DNA of 64,000 nucleotides. Source: a virus. The position numbers and the translations under genes were made by a program. Location of the stretch: positions 62,001 to 126,000 of the IMG/VR virus record IMGVR_UViG_3300034117_000713. One strand, written 5' to 3'. This document shows positions 55,436 through 60,980 of this stretch, piece after piece; the first letter of the stretch is position 1; every line of letters begins with the position of its first letter. The notes below the pieces were generated by a model. It did no database searches and was not told the DNA's origin. It was given only the letters and a program-made list of their open reading frames with translations.

Positions 55436-55704
55436 TAGATGATCTCCTCTTCCCACTCGTAAAAAGAAACAGCAGGGTCAAGTTGCTTCAACTGCTTGGC
55501 CGCTGTGACCAACTCCTTGTAGCGACGATTGACTTCTGCACGGGGCAGTTCGCCATCGCAGGTAAGGTTCTCTGGGCTAAGAGCTGAGTCAATCATGTCT
55601 GCGACACGCTGACGACCCTTGGCACTCTGGATCTCGTATTGCTCGCCTTTGAAGAAACTGTTCCAGTGGTTCTTCTGCTCAATGAACTTCTGTAGTGCTT
55701 TCAT
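55435..55704 (-). CDS. Hypothetical early protein, 89 aa
   Basis: MKALQKFIEQKNHWNSFFKG... helical, charged. AAGGAGC site behind a consensus promoter; first of the unit with 55223 and 54655. No family assigned. Confidence 0.83.
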   Translation of the reverse strand: MKALQKFIEQKNHWNSFFKGEQYEIQSAKGRQRVADMIDSALSPENLTCDGELPRAEVNRRYKELVTAAKQLKQLDPAVSFYEWEEEII

Positions 55705-55730
55705 CTTTGCTCCTTAGTGTGTAAGTGTGT

Positions 55731-55759
55731 ATTATAGCAAGAAAACAGGGGATTGTCAA
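55731..55759 (-). promoter_or_regulatory. Sigma70 promoter
   Basis: TTGACA, 17 bp, TATAAT. Confidence 0.92.
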
Positions 55760-55764
55760 CTACC

Positions 55765-55941
55765 CGCTAGTCCGTCTCTAGCGTTCGGTGTGCCAAACAT
55801 TACGCCCTAGTTCCCCGTCAGCAACTCGTGTAAACTTTCGTTTACAACTGCCTTCATGCCCCACAGCAACCTGTCCCCGTCGGAACCTTTCGCTTGCTGT
55901 GGGCCCTAACGGACTAGGTAACCCTGTTTATTTCTTGCTAT
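55765..55941 (-). ncRNA. Putative structured small RNA with its own promoter (~175 nt)
   Basis: A consensus sigma70 promoter (55948-55976) fires into a stretch with no gene-sized frame, and the next promoter lies just beyond. On the minus strand the transcript holds four hairpins: CCCACAGCAA/TTGCTGTGGG (55894-55903 with 55860-55869), an inner GTTCC/GGGAC, TGTAAAC-GAAA-GTTTACA (GNRA tetraloop, 55829-55846) and GTTTGG-CACA-CCGAAC (55783-55798). Its ends can close by ACTAGTCCG-type 9-bp pairing (55909-55917 with 55767-55775), which competes with a local CGCTAG/CTAGCG hairpin. A 16-codon frame (from ATG ~55857) is the only ORF and spans the GNRA hairpin. No known RNA family recognised. Promoter and pairings are seen; RNA function is inference. 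Confidence 0.68.
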
Positions 55942-55947
55942 GTATCT

Positions 55948-55976
55948 ATTATAATAGGTTTTACCACTCTTGTCAA
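55948..55976 (-). promoter_or_regulatory. Sigma70 promoter for the putative ncRNA
   Basis: TTGACA, 17 bp, TATAAT; spacer holds TGGTAAAACC (55957-55966). Confidence 0.92.
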
Positions 55977-56203
55977 CCAAGTGCTTTGTATAACCCTATA
56001 AGCGTTATGGTTACTCCTGTAACGTTAACAATGGTCTGTTGTCGATTTGCCACACGCAACGACCACACTAAGAACAATGCTCCTCCCATGCATCCGGCAA
56101 TTAATTGCAGGGTATGCAGTTCTTTGAAGAAGCTCATAGTCGTGTACATGACCATGAAGCAGGCAGTCCCTGCCCACTGTAGTACTTCATTAATATTACG
56201 CAT
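55973..56203 (-). CDS. Small membrane protein, 76 aa, three TM helices
   Basis: ATG 56203 (MRNINEVLQWAGTACFMVMY) overlaps the previous stop by 8 nt. Three hydrophobic segments: WAGTACFMVMYTTMSF, LQLIAGCMGGALFLVWSL, VNVTGVTITLIGLY. Likely inner-membrane protein; function unknown. Confidence 0.82.
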   Translation of the reverse strand: MRNINEVLQWAGTACFMVMYTTMSFFKELHTLQLIAGCMGGALFLVWSLRVANRQQTIVNVTGVTITLIGLYKALG

Positions 56204-56594
56204 CAATACCTTCCCGATCAACCATATCACTCAACTCAGCGAACTTCTGCTTGTACTTGTAGACTTCACGTTTGGCTTCTGCCAATGCTTCGCCGATGCA
56301 GTCTTCCGCAGTACCGTCTGTCAATACTTCGCGAGCGTCTTTGTACAGGCACCCTCCCAGGTAGTGCGAGCCCATCTCAAGGCTGTCAACCATTACACGT
56401 ACACGCAGCATGAACCAATCCAAGTTGCCGCTGTCAATGTCCCGGGCCATCTCTTTAAGGTCAAAGAGGGGAACACCGTTCTCGTCCAAGCTGTCATCAA
56501 AACATTGGTCCAGGCTCAGGTCTTCGTAGCTCTTGTCCACGATCACAGTAAAGCCATCACGCTCGTAAGTTGCCAGTTCGTCGTAGTATCGCAT
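56196..56594 (-). CDS. Conserved early phage protein, 132 aa
   Basis: MRYYDELATYERDGFTVIVDKSYED, then DLSLDQCFDDS and GSHYLGGCLYKDAREVL: a pattern met in several phages, no known reaction. Follows 56604-56750 without its own promoter and is coupled to the membrane gene. Confidence 0.87.
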   Translation of the reverse strand: MRYYDELATYERDGFTVIVDKSYEDLSLDQCFDDSLDENGVPLFDLKEMARDIDSGNLDWFMLRVRVMVDSLEMGSHYLGGCLYKDAREVLTDGTAEDCIGEALAEAKREVYKYKQKFAELSDMVDREGIDA

Positions 56595-56603
56595 GTTCAG
56601 TCC

Positions 56604-56750
56604 TTATCGTGTTGCGGGTTTAACAATGATGTCGCAAGGGTAGCCGTCGTGATTGATCAGGCCGTTGCGTACATACCAAAGATCACAATTGCTGTCGTAG
56701 AATACAGTGTCAATGACCTTGCCGTTGCGTATAACATCCCATGCTTTCAT
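56604..56750 (-). CDS. Small protein, 48 aa
   Basis: ATG 56750 (MKAWDVIRNGKVIDTVFYDS) with GGAGCAG upstream; the larger frame reaching 56927 crosses the promoter. Beta-rich with a basic end (IIVKPATR). First gene of its unit. Confidence 0.75.
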   Translation of the reverse strand: MKAWDVIRNGKVIDTVFYDSNCDLWYVRNGLINHDGYPCDIIVKPATR

Positions 56751-56774
56751 CTCTGCTCCTTGTTGTGTAAGTGT

Positions 56775-56803
56775 ATTATAACACTGAACAGCCTCAGTGT
56801 CAA
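56775..56803 (-). promoter_or_regulatory. Sigma70 promoter
   Basis: TTGACA, 17 bp, TATAAT. Confidence 0.92.
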
Positions 56804-56856
56804 CCCCTGCGAAGTACCCAGGCGTGTTGCAGGGTCTAGTGGCAGGGGCTGGCACT

Positions 56857-57078
56857 TCAGCAATCTGCGTCGAAGTCTGCCCACTCTTGGGCTTCGTCGG
56901 GCTGGCCGTCATCTTCTTCGTCTTCATCGTAGTCTTCGCCGATCAAAAGATCGTTAGCAAGACACATGTCTTTGACGTCATCTTCGCTCATGTAGGCCAA
57001 GGCCATCTCTGCCACAGCTTCCGCAGAGATCAAGCCCTCATCCATCATAGCAATCAGCTTCGAAGTGTATTCACGCAT
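56857..57078 (-). CDS. Small acidic protein, 73 aa
   Basis: Helical N-terminus (MREYTSKLIAMMDEGLISAE) and a very acidic C-terminus (GEDYDEDEEDDGQPDEAQEW). AGGAG site, own promoter. Similar short acidic proteins recur in phages; role unknown. Confidence 0.83.
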   Translation of the reverse strand: MREYTSKLIAMMDEGLISAEAVAEMALAYMSEDDVKDMCLANDLLIGEDYDEDEEDDGQPDEAQEWADFDADC

Positions 57079-57103
57079 ATCATCTCCTGTTGAACAAGTA
57101 TGT

Positions 57104-57132
57104 ATTATAACACGGTTTTACCATTCAGTCAA
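57104..57132 (-). promoter_or_regulatory. Sigma70 promoter (TTGACT), spacer with GGTAAAACC
   Basis: 17-bp spacer, TATAAT; TGGTAAAACC at 57114-57123. Confidence 0.9.
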
Positions 57133-57136
57133 CCAA

Positions 57137-57152
57137 AGACCCTTTCGGGTCT
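57137..57152 (-). terminator. GNRA-loop hairpin AGACCC-GAAA-GGGTCT before the -35
   Basis: Perfect six-bp stem, then TTTGG and TTGACT; follows the 57157 gene stop. Confidence 0.7.
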
Positions 57153-57156
57153 AGGG

Positions 57157-57429
57157 TTAAGCCGTTTCTAGCATGTTAGCAGGCACTTTCCACAAGCCCT
57201 GCGGAGTACGCACTGTGACGAACTTGATAGCGATCTTGTCCACAGTGCCCTGCAAGGTCATGCCCGACTTAGTGCTGGTAAACTTCACAACACCGCCTAA
57301 GCGTAGGCTCCGCTTGTTCTGTTCAGTAAGGCGTGCCCGGGCAAACTTCACAGCATCAATGACGCTGGACAGTTGCTCGTTAGTGAAGTTGCCTGCGAGG
57401 ATCTCTGCGTTAACTGTTTGAATAGACAT
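57157..57429 (-). CDS. Conserved small phage protein, 90 aa
   Basis: MSIQTVNAEILAGNFTNEQL... then LRLGGVVKFTSTKSGMTLQG and VDKIAIKFVTVR: a helical start followed by a KOW-like beta barrel, familiar in many phages, function unknown. AAGGAGC site and own promoter. Confidence 0.88.
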   Translation of the reverse strand: MSIQTVNAEILAGNFTNEQLSSVIDAVKFARARLTEQNKRSLRLGGVVKFTSTKSGMTLQGTVDKIAIKFVTVRTPQGLWKVPANMLETA

Positions 57430-57456
57430 TCAATGCTCCTTAGTGTGTAAGTGTAT

Positions 57457-57486
57457 ATTATACGGTAAAACCAATAACCTTGTCAA
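57457..57486 (-). promoter_or_regulatory. Sigma70 promoter, 18-bp spacer with GGTTTTACC
   Basis: TTGACA and TATAAT; TGGTTTTACC in the spacer (57464-57473). Confidence 0.85.
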
Positions 57487-57619
57487 CCATCGGGTTATTG
57501 CGAGCCACAGCCCGCCATGCCCGATTGGCCTTGGCGTATTGCTTAGGATCTGTAGTAAAGCCCGGGAAGCGATCCCGTGCCCAGATCACGAAGTTCAAGC
57601 GTTCAATTTCGTTCTTCAT
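57458..57619 (-). CDS. Small basic protein, 53 aa
   Basis: ATG 57619 (MKNEIERLNFVIWARDRFPG) overlaps the upstream stop (TGATG). Basic helical domain with ANRAWRAVARNNP. Its last codons overlap the next promoter. Function unknown. Confidence 0.75.
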   Translation of the reverse strand: MKNEIERLNFVIWARDRFPGFTTDPKQYAKANRAWRAVARNNPMVDKVIGFTV

Positions 57620-57900
57620 CACATGCTCCAGTAGAGTTCGCTTGAAGGATCGCATGAGCGGGGAGTGTCCGTTGGGATCTGGATCTCTTTGCCCGACATC
57701 AAGTTGCGTACAGTCTTCATTGCAGGGAACCATTCAAAGCGGAAGCCGTCTTCAGGCTTGTACAGGTCAAACATGTCCGCCACAGTTCGACGCATGCCGT
57801 TGTCGTCAGTGCTGGTCCAAACAGTGGTACTGAACAGACGCTCACCAGTCTTGCGACGACGATCTGCTTTGTAGATATACAGTGTGTAATCTTGTTTCAT
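57619..57900 (-). CDS. Hypothetical early protein, 93 aa
   Basis: MKQDYTLYIYKADRRRKTGE... beta-rich start, RFEWFPAMKTVRNLMSG middle. AAGGAGC site, own promoter; upstream gene of a coupled pair. Function unknown. Confidence 0.84.
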   Translation of the reverse strand: MKQDYTLYIYKADRRRKTGERLFSTTVWTSTDDNGMRRTVADMFDLYKPEDGFRFEWFPAMKTVRNLMSGKEIQIPTDTPRSCDPSSELYWSM

Positions 57901-57926
57901 ATCCTGCTCCTTGTTGCGATGTATGT

Positions 57927-57955
57927 ATTATAACACCAAACGAATAACCTGTCAA
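57927..57955 (-). promoter_or_regulatory. Sigma70 promoter
   Basis: TTGACA, 17 bp, TATAAT; -35 overlaps the end of 57952-58290. Confidence 0.92.
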
Positions 57956-58290
57956 TCACCCCGGATATCGCTGTTCAATGCGGGTTGCAGTTCGCGTCGG
58001 ATACGAACTTCTTCTTTATGTGCAGGGGCCTTGCCTCGAACCACTGCCAACACTGTCACAACGATCTCGCCCTTGTCGTTGAGTTCACGCAATGCTTCGC
58101 ACAAGAGCCAGTCCTTATTCTCAGTCTTGGCACGATAGAAGTGCTTGGCCGCTCTGGTACGTGCCGACTTCAATGCAGTGCTCTCTGTCTTTGCAGTGAC
58201 TCCCACGTATGTGAGTCCCATAACGTTGAGCTCATAGATCACGTGATTGCGATCTACTCTCTTCTTGCGGTGTGTAAGTGTCTGTGTCAT
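57952..58290 (-). CDS. GIY-YIG-like nuclease domain protein, 112 aa
   Basis: Start at ATG 58290, six bases after the -10, hence a leaderless message. V-I-Y19-E-L...G-L-T-Y28-V-G30-V-T matches the GIY-YIG beta hairpin, followed by a helix with R46 and H50, positions expected for the catalytic Arg/His. Resembles single-domain GIY-YIG proteins of phages; no DNA-recognition domain is attached. Activity unproven. Confidence 0.82.
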   Translation of the reverse strand: MTQTLTHRKKRVDRNHVIYELNVMGLTYVGVTAKTESTALKSARTRAAKHFYRAKTENKDWLLCEALRELNDKGEIVVTVLAVVRGKAPAHKEEVRIRRELQPALNSDIRGD

Positions 58291-58296
58291 GTGTGT

Positions 58297-58325
58297 ATTA
58301 TAGCATGGTTTTACCACAGTGTCAA
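58297..58325 (-). promoter_or_regulatory. Sigma70 promoter, leaderless spacing, TGGTAAAACCA spacer
   Basis: TTGACA, 17 bp, TATAAT, then six bases to ATG 58290. Palindromic TGGTAAAACCA at 58306-58316. Confidence 0.9.
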
Positions 58326-58327
58326 CC

Positions 58328-58354
58328 AAAGACCCTAGACCCCGAAGGGTCTTT
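58328..58354 (-). terminator. Hairpin with UUCG tetraloop option before the -35
   Basis: AGACCC-TTCG-GGGTCT nested in or competing with AAAGACCCT/AGGGTCTTT; ends with TTTGG and TTGACA. Confidence 0.7.
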
Positions 58355-58358
58355 GCAG

Positions 58359-58505
58359 TTAAAACACTGCGTCGTCTAGTTCCATTGCAAGTGCATTAAA
58401 AGCATTTTGTATGCGTTCGTGTTCGTCGAGACCTACGATCTCTAGCATGTCTTGCAACTGTAGCATGAGACTGTCGATTTGCTTTTTAGCTTGTGTGCTT
58501 GTCAT
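58359..58505 (-). CDS. Small coiled-coil protein, 48 aa
   Basis: MTSTQAKKQIDSLMLQLQDM then LEIVGLDEHERIQNAFNALA and MELDDAVF: heptad-like leucine spacing. AAGGAGC site behind a consensus promoter and terminator-insulated at both ends. Confidence 0.77.
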   Translation of the reverse strand: MTSTQAKKQIDSLMLQLQDMLEIVGLDEHERIQNAFNALAMELDDAVF

Positions 58506-58531
58506 ATAGCTCCTTTTTAGTGTATGTGTGT

Positions 58532-58560
58532 ATTATAGCAAAACTTTGCAACACTGTCAA
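58532..58560 (-). promoter_or_regulatory. Sigma70 promoter
   Basis: TTGACA, 17 bp, TATAAT. Confidence 0.92.
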
Positions 58561-58562
58561 CC

Positions 58563-58589
58563 AAAGACCCTACACAGTGCAGGGCCTTT
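58563..58589 (-). terminator. Nine-bp hairpin AAAGGCCCT/AGGGTCTTT before the -35
   Basis: One G-U pair, 9-nt loop; precedes TTGACA at 58560. Confidence 0.68.
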
Positions 58590-58600
58590 GTGTATTAATA

Positions 58601-58864
58601 TTAAACAAATTCTACATAATCGGTACGCATTGTTTTTTTAGCTTGTGCTATAATGCGTTCTTTATCTGCTTGTAATGTCTCGTAACTAATATCTCCGCTA
58701 ACATAAGCACATTTACTTTGTACAGGGAACATATATACAATATCTCCATTATCTTTTTCTTTTTTATGCACATTAAATGCAAAGATAATCTTATAAGTTT
58801 CTTTATCTTTATAATAGATAATTTTAGCTTTGGCAGTGTTTGCAGTATAAACAGCTTTAGACAT
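58601..58864 (-). CDS. Hypothetical protein, 87 aa, AT-rich gene
   Basis: MSKAVYTANTAKAKIIYYKD... Lys/Ile/Tyr-rich with AAA, TAT and ATA/ATT codons, clearly more AT-rich than its GC-richer neighbours, suggesting a different or recent origin. Beta-rich, no motif. AAGGAAA site and own promoter. Confidence 0.83.
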   Translation of the reverse strand: MSKAVYTANTAKAKIIYYKDKETYKIIFAFNVHKKEKDNGDIVYMFPVQSKCAYVSGDISYETLQADKERIIAQAKKTMRTDYVEFV

Positions 58865-58891
58865 TGTGTTTCCTTTTGCGTTTAAAAATGT

Positions 58892-58920
58892 ATTATAGCG
58901 TCTTTACTGCCAACCGTCAA
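58892..58920 (-). promoter_or_regulatory. Sigma70 promoter (TTGACG-17-TATAAT)
   Basis: Directly behind the CCAAAGACCC hairpin. Confidence 0.88.
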
Positions 58921-58959
58921 CCAAAGACCCAGAGTCCCGTAGTGTTATAGGGTCTTTGG
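58921..58959 (-). terminator. Ten-bp hairpin CCAAAGACCC/GGGTCTTTGG
   Basis: Perfect stem, 19-nt loop; the 3' arm touches the -35 of the next promoter. Confidence 0.72.
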
Positions 58960-59219
58960 TCCAAGAGAAAACCCTAAAGCCACAAGGGTCTTAGGGTTTC
59001 TCAGTCGTCAGCTGGGCAGGTCTCCCACTAACGCCCCCTCCAGTTGTCCCTGCAATCTCTCGATCGCGAGCCCTAACACGCTTACTGAAACGGTCCTGGA
59101 TTCTCAACAGTTACGGCGATCTATGACAACTACCTCACCAGATCTGCACGGTGCTCCCAGCCAGTAAGAGCCTGCACCAGTTGATTCGGATTTACCTGCT
59201 GTTCTAGGGTTTATCTCTA
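58960..59219 (-). ncRNA. Putative structured RNA downstream of the tRNA (~255 nt)
   Basis: No credible ORF on the minus strand. Five helices nest inside each other: TAGGGTTTATCTC/GAGAAAACCCTA (59205-59217 with 58965-58976, one bulge), CCTGCACCAGTTG/CAGCTGGGCAGG (59171-59183 with 59009-59020, 11 pairs), GACAACT/AGTTGTC (59125-59131 with 59042-59048), GCGATC/GATCGC (59116-59121 with 59062-59067) and CAGT/ACTG (59108-59111 with 59084-59087). The outer 5' arm resembles the 5' arm of the 3' terminator hairpin (58991-59002), so the two pairings are alternatives. Begins at the tRNA CCA end. Pairing is seen; a functional RNA is inferred. Confidence 0.62.
58965..59002 (-). terminator. Terminator hairpin after the putative RNA
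   Basis: GAGAAACCCTAAG pairs with CTTTAGGGTTTTCTC around ACCCTTGTGG; a shorter CCCTAAG form leaves TTTTCTCTT as U-tract. Confidence 0.7.
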
Positions 59220-59294
59220 TGGTGCACCAACTTGGAATTGAACCAAGACTCAATCGATTATGAGTCGAACGCTTTACCATTAAGCTATTGGTGC
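59220..59294 (-). tRNA. tRNA with CAU anticodon (Met or lysidine-type Ile), CCA encoded
   Basis: Cloverleaf folds cleanly: acceptor GCACCAA/TTGGTGC, discriminator A, CCA; D-arm GCTT/AAGC with AATGGTA loop; anticodon arm TTCGA-CTCATAA-TCGAT (outermost T-T mismatch, anticodon CAT); T-arm CTTGG-TTCAATT-CCAAG. Total 75 nt with CCA. Elongator Met and Ile2 (needing TilS) cannot be told apart by eye; acceptor G1-C72 argues against an initiator. Confidence 0.95.
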
Positions 59295-59306
59295 AGCTCT
59301 AACACT

Positions 59307-59335
59307 AGTATAACATCACTTGCCCATGCTTGCAA
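59307..59335 (-). promoter_or_regulatory. Promoter for the tRNA and downstream RNA
   Basis: TTGCAA, 17 bp, TATACT within the 3' end of the glycosyltransferase-like gene; predicted start a few bases before the tRNA. Confidence 0.65.
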
Positions 59336-60059
59336 GCGGAAAATATTGCCAGTCTGATAACAGCACAGGCGTTAGATCCATCTTTGATCTGCGGATGAAC
59401 CATTTATTACGATGCATATCCAAGCCGTCTACTAGGTTACTCACACAGCTATCAATTAGATACAGCTCTTCTGCCCCTTCTATTACTGACAGCCAGTTGA
59501 CCACGTTGTCCGTGACACCTTCCCGTATATACACTACCTGATAACCCGCATCTTCAGCTTCTGAAAAGTCTAGATTCAATCGAGTATCTGATCCTTCTAG
59601 ATGCACTACTATATAATGATCCTGAGTTACTACCTTACTGTATACAGCACTCTCTGCAACGGGGTCTCTGGTTATACACTCTGGGAGTCGCTGCTTATGC
59701 TTGAATGGCACTCCCGCCTTGGCATACTTGGTCTGATCGAACTTGAGTATGGGAAACAGATCCGGATCAGTCAGTTCGGGCATGTTACTCAAGAACTGAT
59801 ACAGGCATATGATGTCCTCGCAGCCTCGGTACTTCAAATTCTTCTCTGCATGATGGTAAAAGAAGCTACCATCACGAGTAGTCTTCAACGGGATCCAAGT
59901 AACCCAAGGAGCACACTGAGTCATCGTGCTCATAAACTCTTCACAGATGGGCCACAGTACCTCATCATATCCGGATTCTTTATAGTGCAGTGCAATGGGC
60001 AATGCAATAAACAAGTCACCCAATCCACGCGACTGTATAATACCTATAGTTCTTTTCAT
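59316..60059 (-). CDS. GT9/heptosyltransferase-like protein, 247 aa
   Basis: Start at ATG 60059; the frame reaches a TTG at 60068. I-Q-S-R-G-L-G-D-L-F-I-A-L-P-I-A matches the N-terminal nucleotide-sugar motif of ADP-heptose-type glycosyltransferases (GLGDxxxxxP), and VVHLEGSDTRLNL with the late YLIDSCVSNLVDGL recall the C-terminal sugar-nucleotide pocket. Shorter than GT9 (~330 aa). Likely transfers a sugar to DNA, protein or surface glycan; acceptor unknown. Confidence 0.85.
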   Translation of the reverse strand: MKRTIGIIQSRGLGDLFIALPIALHYKESGYDEVLWPICEEFMSTMTQCAPWVTWIPLKTTRDGSFFYHHAEKNLKYRGCEDIICLYQFLSNMPELTDPDLFPILKFDQTKYAKAGVPFKHKQRLPECITRDPVAESAVYSKVVTQDHYIVVHLEGSDTRLNLDFSEAEDAGYQVVYIREGVTDNVVNWLSVIEGAEELYLIDSCVSNLVDGLDMHRNKWFIRRSKMDLTPVLLSDWQYFPLASMGK

Positions 60060-60071
60060 TATTTTCAATCT

Positions 60072-60077
60072 ATTACA
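60072..60077 (-). promoter_or_regulatory. Weak -10 (TGTAAT) after the AAAGACCCCGTTG element
   Basis: 12 nt before ATG 60059; -35 poor. Shares GACCCCGTTG with the promoter at 60262. Confidence 0.4.
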
Positions 60078-60097
60078 ACGGGGTCTTTGTGTATATA

Positions 60098-60223
60098 TTA
60101 CTTGCGAGTGTTACGTGCGATCTCTTCCATCCAACGATCACGATCACGCTGCTTGTACACATGGCTCTTATAAAAGAACACTGCGAAGAAGCCTATGAAG
60201 AAGCTCTTAAGTATCTGTCCCAT
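60098..60223 (-). CDS. Small membrane protein, 41 aa
   Basis: MGQILKSFFIGFFAVFFYKS then HVYKQRDRDRWMEEIARNTR and K: one TM helix and a basic/acidic cytoplasmic tail. AAGGATAACACA leader with AAAGGAT site, consensus promoter 40 nt upstream. Likely an envelope-associated early peptide. Confidence 0.75.
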   Translation of the reverse strand: MGQILKSFFIGFFAVFFYKSHVYKQRDRDRWMEEIARNTRK

Positions 60224-60261
60224 TGTGTTATCCTTTCGATTCTACTTAGTGTATATAGTAT

Positions 60262-60290
60262 ATTATACAACGGGGTCTTGGTTTTGTCAA
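60262..60290 (-). promoter_or_regulatory. Sigma70 promoter, spacer with GACCCCGTTG
   Basis: TTGACA, 17 bp, TATAAT; serves the 41-aa membrane protein. Confidence 0.9.
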
Positions 60291-60713
60291 TGGTTACCGT
60301 GGCAGAACCGCAACAGATCGGTGGTGATTCGGTGGCAAAATGGTGAAGAAACGGTGGAGTTTTGGTGTGGTTTTGGAGTTTTTCAGGCGGAAAACTATGG
60401 TTTTTCCACTGTGATTTAAGCTAGAATTTTTTAGAATGGCGGCGGGGCTGAGAGGTATAGTTAGAATGGTGCCAACTCTAATCTCACAATTCTCACTGTA
60501 GACCAAAGGATACCCCACTGTAGATATTGTTTTCTTTGGTTACTCACTGTGCCCAACAATTTCTGGATTGACCCCCACAGTTCTGCCATCGGTCTTTACA
60601 ACGGGGTCTAGTGTATATATACTATAGCTAAGGTTCTTGTATATAGTATTCAAGTTCAGCACAGTGACTAGATCAGTGTTATACGCACAGTCAGTTATAC
60701 ACAGTGTTTGACT

Positions 60714-60719
60714 TAAATA
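60714..60719 (+). promoter_or_regulatory. Late promoter box TAAATA
   Basis: CTTAAATATCTG, nine nt before ATG 60729; predicted leader of four bases. Confidence 0.58.
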
Positions 60720-60728
60720 TCTGTACAT

Positions 60729-60944
60729 ATGAATCGAGCGGAATTTCAACAAGAGTTATTAGCATACACATATAGTCTACTAGTACAGACTCAATATGCT
60801 GACTCCGAACGATCAGTGCAGTTGTGCTATCAGATGGGAGTTCTTTTGAGATTATTAACTGATCTGGCAGATGCTGACAGTTATAACTACAACAGGATCA
60901 AATATACTATACATCCGGAACTCAAGCCTAAGTCTAAGAGTTAA
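60729..60944 (+). CDS. Small helical late protein, 71 aa
   Basis: MNRAEFQQELLAYTYSLLVQ... mostly helical with a Lys-rich end (ELKPKSKS). Late promoter. No recognised motif; first gene of the right-hand late cluster. Confidence 0.78.
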   Translation: MNRAEFQQELLAYTYSLLVQTQYADSERSVQLCYQMGVLLRLLTDLADADSYNYNRIKYTIHPELKPKSKS

Positions 60945-60980
60945 TGATAACTATCTGAACTTATTGAGAGAGAACTATAT

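Larger units (their letters stand above)
60224..60728. other. Long non-coding region at the early/late boundary
   Basis: About 500 bp without a convincing frame between the minus-strand early array and the plus-strand late genes. It holds a sigma70 promoter (60262-60290), a third copy of the GACCCCGTTG element (~60598-60608), six CACTGT/ACAGTG motifs between 60407 and 60706, and a late box at 60714. Candidate regulatory or origin region. Confidence 0.6.

Noticed and set aside
55788-56957. A 389-codon plus-strand frame across the early array
   Set aside because: It runs antisense through several well-supported small genes, promoters and hairpins, with non-protein-like composition.
58990-59015. 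CTGACGA followed by GAAA on the minus strand, resembling a hammerhead ribozyme core
   Set aside because: Stem II would be a single pair and stem I does not form; the GAAA belongs to the terminator hairpin.
59100-59219. Protein-like translations in two minus-strand frames downstream of the tRNA
   Set aside because: No start codon and stops within about 40 codons; nested inverted repeats explain the sequence better as RNA.
47921-60290. Regularly recurring TTGACA/TATAAT blocks could be mistaken for CRISPR or other array repeats
   Set aside because: Units are promoters with variable spacing of several hundred bases and genes between; no spacers and no cas genes.
60294-60518. Small frames in the 60.2-60.7 kb gap on both strands
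   Set aside because: No ribosome site, low-complexity translation, and interrupted by regulatory motifs.
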